From positions 124,001-188,000 of the forward strand of contig CAWIKP010000031.1 of NCBI GenBank assembly GCA_963836735.1: a stretch of DNA of 64,000 nt. The letters run 5' to 3'. The stretch's first letter is position 1. Every line of letters begins with the position of its first letter. Position numbers and translations under genes: made by a program. The notes beneath the pieces were generated by a model. That model was not told the DNA's origin, did no database searches, and worked only from the letters and a program-made list of their open reading frames with translations. This document shows positions 57,894 through 64,000 of the stretch, in pieces. The stretch is from JACCXG01 sp963836735 (GTDB lineage Bacteria; Acidobacteriota; Vicinamibacteria; Vicinamibacterales; 2-12-FULL-66-21).

Positions 57894-59493
57894 ATGCATA
57901 GATTCGCCGCCCTCTACGATGCCATCGACTCGCACCACCTCGACCAACGCCAAGGTCGCGGCCATGGCGCGGTACTTCAGCGAGGCGCCGCCGGCCGATG
58001 CCGCGTGGGCGGTGTTCTTCCTGACCGGACGCCGCCTGAAGCGGCTGCTGCCGTATGCCGCGATCCACGACTGGACGATTGCGGCGACCGGTCTTCCCTC
58101 CTGGGTCATCGAAGAGTCCTACTCGGTCGTCGGGGACGGCGCGGAGACAGCGGCTCTGGTGCTCGATCAGTTGCCAGTCGTCGACGACACTGCCCCGCTG
58201 CCGCTCGCCGTGTGGGTCCAGGAGCGCATTCTCTCGTTGCGGAACATGGACCCGAACACGCAGCGGGAGCGGGTGATGGAGTGGTGGGCGCCGCTGGATC
58301 GGCTGCAGCGGTTCGTCCTGCTCAAGATGATCACCGGCGAGCTTCGGGTCGGCGTGTCGCAAACGCTCGCCGTACGGGCGCTCGCGCAGGCGGCCGGCCT
58401 GCCGGTTGCCACGGTGGCGGCCCGCCTGATGGGCGACTGGACGCCAGCGCCGGAATGGTTCGCGTCGCTGATCTCGCCGGAGTCCACCGATGTCGATCAA
58501 TCGCGGCCCTATCCCTTCTTCCTGGCGTCCCCGCTCGAAGACGAGGTGTCCACGCTCGGCGATCCGGCCGACTGGATCCTGGAATGGAAGTGGGACGGGA
58601 TCCGCGCCCAGCTGGTGAAGCGCGGCGGCGCCGTGCACCTCTGGTCGCGCGGCGAAGAGCTGATCACGCATCGCTTTCCCGAGATCGTCGCGGCGGCAAC
58701 GCACCTGCCCGATGGCACCGTGCTCGACGGCGAGGTGCTGGCATTCCGCGACGATCGGCCGCTCCCCTTCTCGGCGCTCCAGCAGCGGATCGGGCGTCAG
58801 AAGCAGGTGGCCCAGATGGCGCGCGCGGTTCCGGTCGTGTTCATGACCTACGACCTGCTCGAGCAGAACGGCGAGGACATCAGGGCCTTGCCGCTGAGCG
58901 AGCGGCGCGAGCGATTGGTCAGCCTGCTTCCGTCTGGTGTGCTGCGCCCATCCCCGGTTGTCGTGGGCGGCAGCTGGGAAGGGCTCGCCGAAGTCCGCGG
59001 CGAGTCGCGGACTCGCGGCGTCGAAGGCCTGATGTTGAAACGTGCGTCGTCCGCCTACGGCGTCGGACGCAAGCGCGGCGACTGGTGGAAGTGGAAGATC
59101 GACCCATACACCATCGACGCGGTCCTGATCTACGCGCAGCCCGGCAGCGGCAAGCGGGCCAGCCTGCTGACCGACTACACGTTCGGCGTCTGGGACAACG
59201 GCGAGCTGGTGCCCGTGGCCAAGGCGTACTCGGGGCTGTCGAACGAGGAGATCGGCGAAATGGATCGCTGGATCCGCCGGCACACGCTGGAGCGTTTCGG
59301 CCCGGTGCGGCACGTCGAGCCGGTGCACGTCTTCGAGCTGGGCTTCGAAGGCATCGCCCGCTCGACCCGGCATCGCTCCGGCATTGCGGTCCGCTTCCCA
59401 CGCATGCTGCGGTGGCGCAAGGACAAGCGGGCGGAGGAGGCGGATACGCTCGAGAACGTGCGGCGGCTGCTGGAGTCGGTGACAGAGCGATAA
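57894..59493 (+). CDS. ATP-dependent DNA ligase (repair type), one frameshift near the start
   Basis: MHRFAALYDAIDS joins after one base repair near 57930 to TTSTNAKVAAMARYF, the family N-terminus. The adenylation motif is EWKWDGIRAQLV (catalytic Lys), with LDGEVLAF, VEGLMLKRASSAYGVGRKRG and WWKWKIDPYTIDAVLIYAQ. The OB-fold end is FELGFEGIARSTRHRSGIAVRFPRM-like, ~532 residues. It seals nicks using ATP; paired with the exonuclease upstream it probably serves a DNA repair path, beside the replicative NAD ligase. An ATG at 57919 is the start if the shift is real. Confidence 0.93.
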
Positions 59494-59496
59494 TGA

Positions 59497-59645
59497 TCGA
59501 CTCCCAACTTCCAACTCCCAACTCCCAAGGGAGAACCGTTCGGACAACGGAGTGAAAGGCGCTGCAACGAGCTGTTCGGTTGGACTTCCACCCCATTGGT
59601 CGACCGACTCTCCTTGGGAGTTGGGAGTTGGACGTTGGGAGTTGA
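59497..59645. repeat. inverted repeat of CAACTCCCAACTCCCAA-type units
   Basis: Left arm 59497-59532 and right arm 59611-59645 are complementary runs of 7-bp degenerate units, with ~78 bp between. Same family as 33896-33989. Lies between ligase and amidase. Confidence 0.8.
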
Positions 59646-59668
59646 CACGCTCACCATAAGATCTGCCG

Positions 59669-61273
59669 ATGCGATTCTCTTGTCGGGCGACGTCCTGGTT
59701 CAGCGTCGCTCTCCTGTCGACAGTCCTGACTGCCGTGCTTTCTGCCCAGCGCCCGGCCGTAACCACTGGCGTTGACGAGCTGACGATCGCTCAAATCCAC
59801 AGCGCGCTGAAAGCGGGCCGGCTGACCTGCCGAGGGCTCGTCGACGCGTATCTCCGGCGCATCGACGCCTACGACAAACAGGGACCTGCCATCAACGCGA
59901 TCGTCGTCGTCAATCCCGCCGCGCGCGACGAGGCGACCGCACTCGATCGACGTTTCTCGACCAGCGGGTTCGCCGGGCCGCTGCACTGCGTGCCGGCGAT
60001 CGTGAAGGACAACTTCGAAACCATCGGCCTGCAGAGCGCCGCAGGCTCTCTCGCCCTCAAGGGTTTCGTCTCGACGCGCGATGCGTTCCAGGTCAGGAAG
60101 CTGAAAGATGCGGGCGCGATCGTCCTGGCCAAGTCGAACATGGCGGAGTGGGCGTTCACGCCTTACGAGACCGTCAGTTCCATCCTGCCGGGCTACACGA
60201 AGAACCCCTACGCGCTCGATCGGGTAACGGCAGGATCGAGCGGCGGCACGGCGGCGGCCATCGCCGCGAACTTCGGGGCCATCGGCCTGGGCAGCGACAC
60301 CGGCAACTCGATCCGCGGCCCCGCTTCACATCAGGCGCTGGTCGGGATCCGCTCCACGATGGGACTCACCAGCCGCGGTGGTGTGGTACCGCTCAGCGTG
60401 CTGGCAGACATTGCCGGCCCCATGACCCGCACCGTCGAAGACGCGGTGGCCGTTCTGCAGGCGATTGCGGGTGAAGATCCGGCTGACCCCATCACGATTG
60501 ATGGCTCGCCGATGGAGGCGTTCCGGCCAACCGCCAAGCCGACCGGCATCCCGGCCTACGCCTCCGCGCTCAGGCGCGACGGGCTGAAAGGAGCCCGTAT
60601 CGGCGTGCTCCGTCAGGCCTACGAGCGCGACACGACCGATGCCGAGATCGTCCAGGTGTTCACCAGAGCTCTCGACGGCATGCGAGCGGCTGGTGCCGTG
60701 ATCGTCGATCCGGCGCCGGTGCCGCTCGAGAACATCCGCCGCGACACGAGCGCCGGGGCCTGCGGCGGGTTCAAGTACGACATCAACCGGTACCTGTCGG
60801 AACATGGCGATCGCGTTCCGGTGAAGAGCCTCGCCGAGATCATCAAGTCACGCCAGTTCCACCCGACCGTCCAACGCCGCCTCGAACAGTCGCAGGAAGG
60901 ATCCGAGAACGGACCGGGCACGCCGGCGTGCAACGCCGAGGCGGAGTACCGCCGGCAGGTGCGGAAGGCGGTGACGACGGTGCTGGACACGATGCAGCTC
61001 GCCGCATTCGTGTATCCCACCTGGAGCAACCCGCCGCGCCTGATCGGCGATCTGAACACGCCTCACGGCGATAACAGCCAGTTCTTCTCGCCCACCACCG
61101 GCTTCCCGTCGATCCAGGTCCCGATGGGCTACACGCGCGAGGGGCGTCTACCCGCTGGAATCACCTTCTTCGGCCGCGCCTGGGACGAGACGACGCTCAT
61201 CGCCCTGGCCTATTCATTCGAGCAGCACACAAAACACCGGCATCCGCCGGCTTCGACACCTGAGCTCAAGTGA
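59669..61273 (+). CDS. secreted amidase-signature-family hydrolase
   Basis: An intact 534-residue protein with signal peptide (FSVALLSTVLTAVLSAQ). The Ser-cisSer-Lys triad is visible: Lys in PAIVKDNFET, cis-Ser in TAGSSGGTAAAIA, and the nucleophile region GLGSDTGNSIRGPASHQALVG. It hydrolyses an amide outside the cytoplasm; the substrate is unknown. It is longer than cytoplasmic GatA and lacks GatB/C neighbours, which argues against an aminoacyl-tRNA role. Confidence 0.93.
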   Translation: MRFSCRATSWFSVALLSTVLTAVLSAQRPAVTTGVDELTIAQIHSALKAGRLTCRGLVDAYLRRIDAYDKQGPAINAIVVVNPAARDEATALDRRFSTSGFAGPLHCVPAIVKDNFETIGLQSAAGSLALKGFVSTRDAFQVRKLKDAGAIVLAKSNMAEWAFTPYETVSSILPGYTKNPYALDRVTAGSSGGTAAAIAANFGAIGLGSDTGNSIRGPASHQALVGIRSTMGLTSRGGVVPLSVLADIAGPMTRTVEDAVAVLQAIAGEDPADPITIDGSPMEAFRPTAKPTGIPAYASALRRDGLKGARIGVLRQAYERDTTDAEIVQVFTRALDGMRAAGAVIVDPAPVPLENIRRDTSAGACGGFKYDINRYLSEHGDRVPVKSLAEIIKSRQFHPTVQRRLEQSQEGSENGPGTPACNAEAEYRRQVRKAVTTVLDTMQLAAFVYPTWSNPPRLIGDLNTPHGDNSQFFSPTTGFPSIQVPMGYTREGRLPAGITFFGRAWDETTLIALAYSFEQHTKHRHPPASTPELK

Positions 61274-61293
61274 GCGGTGTTCACCAGTGCGAC

Positions 61294-62625
61294 CTAGCTC
61301 GCCAGCCGGGCCTGGCGCGCGATCTCTCTGAGTGACGGCCTCGCGCCGGCGCTGAGCAGGCCGATCCGGAAGAGCCGCGCCCCGACGCGGAGGCCCAGCC
61401 AGGTGGCGGCGACCAGCACCACCAGCGATCCGGCAATCTCCCACCAGGCCAGCAGCGACGCGTCGTTGCTGGCGCGCAGGATCACGACGGGCCCCGCCGT
61501 GAAGGGGATCCAGGTCATCACCCTCGCCGCCGTCCCGTTGGGCTCCCGGATCAACACCGCGATCATCATCAGCGGCGCCGCCGCCGTCAGCGACCAGACC
61601 ATCGCCAGCTGTTGCGCCTCGCGCATGTTGGTGCCGAGCGAGCCGGTGCCGAGCATCAGGCCGCCAAAGAACAGGAACGCAATCACGAAGAACGGCGCCG
61701 CCAGCGCGAGCGCCAGCCACGGCACGTCGACACGCGCAGACATGAGCATCGGCACCACGCCGAGGCCGGTCACCATCAGCATCGTGAGCCACACCGTGAT
61801 CTGCAGCAGACCGGCGCCGCCCAGCCCGAGGAGCTTTCCCGCGAGGATCTGATCGGGATTGGCCGAGGCCAGCAGCACGTCGACCACCTTGTTCTCCTTC
61901 TCGGTCGCCGTGCCCTGCATCAGATACCCCGAGGTCATCAGCACCGAGATCAGGAACAGCACCATGAAGATCAGCGGCAGCGCGATGCGAACGATCGATG
62001 CGCTCGAGCCGCCGTCCCGTACTTCCCCGCTCCGGGTCACGGCGAACCGGCGCGTGCGCTCGATCGGCCTGACGATCCGCGCCGACACGGCCGGATCGAA
62101 CCGCTGCTCGACCAGGCGCTGACGGAGCAGGTCGCTCAGCGCGTTGCGCGAGTCCGATCCCGAGACGTTGAACGAATCGGGCGAGTAGGAATCGAGCGTG
62201 CCTTCGCGCATGTAGTCCTGCGGGATGACGAAGTAGCCCTTCAACCGCCGCGCGGCCAGCGCGGCATGGGCCTCGTCGCGGCTCGTGAACGGCCGGAACA
62301 CGAAGTTGTCGGCCGCGACCACGCGATCGAGCGCCTGTCCCTGCCCCGCGGCCTCCAGCGCCTCACGCATCTCTTGCGGAATCTGCGAGTGCTTCCCCGC
62401 GTTCAGGTCCCCGGACAGTCCCAGCACGCCGGGCTCGTCGACCACACCGTAGACGGCCGGGGCGCGGCTCTGCTTCTCCGCGTAGTAGGCAGGCACGGCC
62501 ACCACGGCGCCATAGGCGGCCATGAACAGCGGCATTCCGAACGTCGCAATCAGGTACCCCGGACGCTTGACCGCGGCGAGGAACTCGAAGGTTGCGACCG
62601 TCTTGATCTTCGCCCACGAGCTCAT
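61294..62625 (-). CDS. ABC transporter permease (NatB-like)
   Basis: ATG 62625 overlaps the ATPase stop (ATGA). 443 residues: one N-terminal helix (LIATFGMPLFMAAYGAVVAV), a ~150-residue extracytoplasmic domain, then five to six helices (IVRIALPLIFMVLFLISVLM ...). The segment MQGTATEKENKVVDVLLASANPDQILAGKLLG is the hallmark of the NatB/ABC-2 family. With the ATPase it forms an exporter (Na+ or drug type; substrate unknown). Confidence 0.92.
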   Translation of the reverse strand: MSSWAKIKTVATFEFLAAVKRPGYLIATFGMPLFMAAYGAVVAVPAYYAEKQSRAPAVYGVVDEPGVLGLSGDLNAGKHSQIPQEMREALEAAGQGQALDRVVAADNFVFRPFTSRDEAHAALAARRLKGYFVIPQDYMREGTLDSYSPDSFNVSGSDSRNALSDLLRQRLVEQRFDPAVSARIVRPIERTRRFAVTRSGEVRDGGSSASIVRIALPLIFMVLFLISVLMTSGYLMQGTATEKENKVVDVLLASANPDQILAGKLLGLGGAGLLQITVWLTMLMVTGLGVVPMLMSARVDVPWLALALAAPFFVIAFLFFGGLMLGTGSLGTNMREAQQLAMVWSLTAAAPLMMIAVLIREPNGTAARVMTWIPFTAGPVVILRASNDASLLAWWEIAGSLVVLVAATWLGLRVGARLFRIGLLSAGARPSLREIARQARLAS

Positions 62626-63527
62626 GCCCGTCCCTCCTTCACGACCCTGACAAAGATGTCTTCCATCGGCGCCAGCAGCGGCTCGAAGCGGTCGAGCGAG
62701 GCCCCGGCCGCAACCAGCGCTGCCAGAACTTCGTGCGGCGGCGTGCCGTCCGAGAGCAGAAGCCGCCAGCTGCCTTCTCCTTCGTCGGTAATCCGGGCGA
62801 CCGCGGGCACCGCTGGCAGCGGCGCCCGCGCGTGAACCCGGATTTCCGGTAGCGAGTAGCGCCGCCGGACCTCGTCGACGCCGCCATAGACCATCAGTCG
62901 TCCCTGGTTGATCAGCGCCACCCGATCGCACAGCTCTTCGACCTGGTTCATGTGATGCGTGGAGAGAATCGTCGTCCGGCCGTTCTTCCGCCGCTCGAGC
63001 AGCAGGTCCTGAACCATCTGCACGTTGACGGGGTCGAGGCCGGTCGTGGGCTCGTCGAGCACGCACACTTCCGGGTCGCTCAGCAGAATCGAGGCAATCT
63101 GGACCTTCTGCGACATCCCCTTGCTGAGCCGATCGACCTTCCACGTCGCAACGTGGGGCAATTCCACCTTTTCCAGCCAGGCCAGCGAACGGCGCTTCGC
63201 CTCGGCGCGGCTGAGCCCTTTCAGCGCGCCGAAATAGGTCATCACGTCGATGACCGGGAGCTTCGTGTAGAGACCCCGTTCTTCTGGCAGGTAGCCCAGG
63301 CGATCGAGGTGATCGCGGCGGCGCGGCTCGCCGAACACCATCACCCGGCCCTGGTCGGCGCGGATGATGTCCATGAGGATGCGGATCAGCGTGCTCTTCC
63401 CCGCACCGTTCGGACCGAGGAGACCGAAGATTTCGCCGCCGTTCACGTCGAACGACACGCCACGGAGCGCGACGGTCTGCCCATACGCCTTCTCGATGCC
63501 GTCGAAGATCACGACCGGAGTGGTCAT
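62622..63527 (-). CDS. ABC transporter ATP-binding protein (NatA-like)
   Basis: An intact 301-residue protein. Walker A GPNGAGKSTLIRIL, Q-loop LPEERGLYTKL, signature LSKGMSQKVQ, Walker B VCVLDEPTTGLDP and the switch His in STHHMNQVEEL. A C-terminal ~80-residue domain as in NatA follows. It drives the permease encoded next. Confidence 0.96.
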   Translation of the reverse strand: MTTPVVIFDGIEKAYGQTVALRGVSFDVNGGEIFGLLGPNGAGKSTLIRILMDIIRADQGRVMVFGEPRRRDHLDRLGYLPEERGLYTKLPVIDVMTYFGALKGLSRAEAKRRSLAWLEKVELPHVATWKVDRLSKGMSQKVQIASILLSDPEVCVLDEPTTGLDPVNVQMVQDLLLERRKNGRTTILSTHHMNQVEELCDRVALINQGRLMVYGGVDEVRRRYSLPEIRVHARAPLPAVPAVARITDEGEGSWRLLLSDGTPPHEVLAALVAAGASLDRFEPLLAPMEDIFVRVVKEGRA

Positions 63528-63662
63528 TGCGCGCGGATTATACGTAATACCGGTTCAACATCGGGATTCGGGGCTCGGGGCTTCGGTCTGGAACTGCCAA
63601 GGGCCATCAACCTGCGGCTTCGAGAGCTGAGTGGCTGATCCGATCGGCCGTTAGATCAACAA

Positions 63663-63725
63663 GAGGGCAAGGAGATCAGGAGTTTGTGGGCTTGGAAACA
63701 AAAGCCTCCTGATCTCCTTGCCCTC
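63663..63725. repeat. perfect 20-bp inverted repeat between two minus-strand genes
   Basis: GAGGGCAAGGAGATCAGGAG (63663-63682) and its exact complement (63706-63725) with a 23-nt loop. A shorter copy of the CTCCTGATCTCCT core is at about 54867-54879. It could terminate the minus-strand peptidase gene ending at 63779. Confidence 0.8.
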
Positions 63726-63778
63726 CTGTGATTACCTGCGTCGCGAATCAGCGAGTTGCCACTCAAAGCACCCACTGG

Positions 63779-64000
63779 TCAGCTCGCGGCGCCCTTGCCA
63801 ATCCGGTAGAGCAGAAGGGCTGCCCGCTTCGTCTGCGATGGCAGCGTCGAAAGATCCGCGGTCTCCTGTGGGGTGTGATCGCTGTTTCCCATCAGCCCGA
63901 TGCCGTCGATGATCATCCTGACGTGGGTAGCGGCGAAGGACACGTCGGCTGCGCCTGCGCGATCGGGGTTGACGGCGGTGACCGGACCGGCGCCGACGTC
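63779..64000 (-). CDS. C-terminal end of an M20-type metallo-hydrolase (partial)
   Basis: The frame is open from the window edge to a TGA at 63779-63781. RAGAADVSFAATHVRMIIDG, MGNSDHTPQETADLSTLPSQ and TKRAALLLYRIGKG match the end of secreted M20/M25/M40 peptidases (final metal His in D-H-T). Only 73 residues are visible. Confidence 0.8.
   Translation of the reverse strand, partial: DVGAGPVTAVNPDRAGAADVSFAATHVRMIIDGIGLMGNSDHTPQETADLSTLPSQTKRAALLLYRIGKGAAS

Noticed and set aside
57778..59766. 662-residue minus-strand ORF opposite the DNA ligase
   Set aside because: The plus strand holds complete ligase motifs; the minus ORF has no known domain.

Overview
The window looks like a chromosomal segment of a high-GC, free-living member of the Acidobacteriota, most likely class Vicinamibacteria. 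This is inferred from gene content and style: several secreted M28 and M20 peptidases, CHRD lipoproteins, PQQ-type beta-propellers, a PmoA-like/dehydrogenase/HEAT/cytochrome fusion, and many small intergenic palindromes. No rRNA or tRNA gene was recognised, so the placement is not proven. Very many conserved genes carry single-base frameshifts that a one-base correction repairs (on the order of fifty by my reading). I treat most of these as sequence errors of a draft assembly rather than real decay, and give each gene its full repaired span.

Layout. 1-1.26 kb: end of a BACON-like protein, an exported protein and an FKBP lipoprotein. 1.38-8.96 kb (minus strand): a sulfur-assimilation and cysteine operon. 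It runs promoter, Cys-rich leader peptide, terminator hairpin, precorrin-2 dehydrogenase, SUMT (siroheme), sulfite reductase, CysM, Mec (JAMM protease), a MoaD/CysO-ThiF-rhodanese fusion and pheA. 8.96-14.17 kb (minus): a lysine/DAP operon lysC-dapB-dapA-dapD-dapE, also preceded by a promoter, a nearly leaderless small ORF and a strong terminator. 14.3-21.7 kb: two divergent PQQ-type dehydrogenases, a low-complexity exported protein and an M28 peptidase. 21.7-28.2 kb (minus): an MBOAT/SGNH surface-acylation set, a response regulator, PAP2 phosphatase, universal stress protein and MntH. 28.5-39.6 kb: two CHRD lipoproteins, a GH13 trehalose-synthase-like enzyme, a PQQ propeller, glutaminyl cyclotransferase, the large PmoA/cytochrome fusion and another M28 peptidase.

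39.7-50.3 kb is an accessory, gene-poor stretch of small and partly decayed genes, bounded by two direct ~0.4-kb copies of the same zinc-ribbon gene. It holds a lone CheY-like regulator, a PP2C phosphatase, small exported proteins, duplicated small gene families, and a SelW/Rdx-family selenoprotein gene (42021-42266) with an in-frame TGA in a CxxU motif. 50.4-64 kb returns to ordinary chromosome: PAS histidine kinase, RecQ, DUF1330, DDAH-like hydrolase, transhydrogenase PntAb-PntB, the ligase-associated exonuclease with its ATP-dependent DNA ligase, a secreted amidase, a NatAB-like ABC exporter and the end of an M20-type peptidase.

The most interesting signals are the two amino-acid-biosynthesis attenuators with (nearly) leaderless leader peptides, the carrier-E1-rhodanese fusion beside a JAMM protease, and the selenoprotein that ordinary gene callers would truncate.
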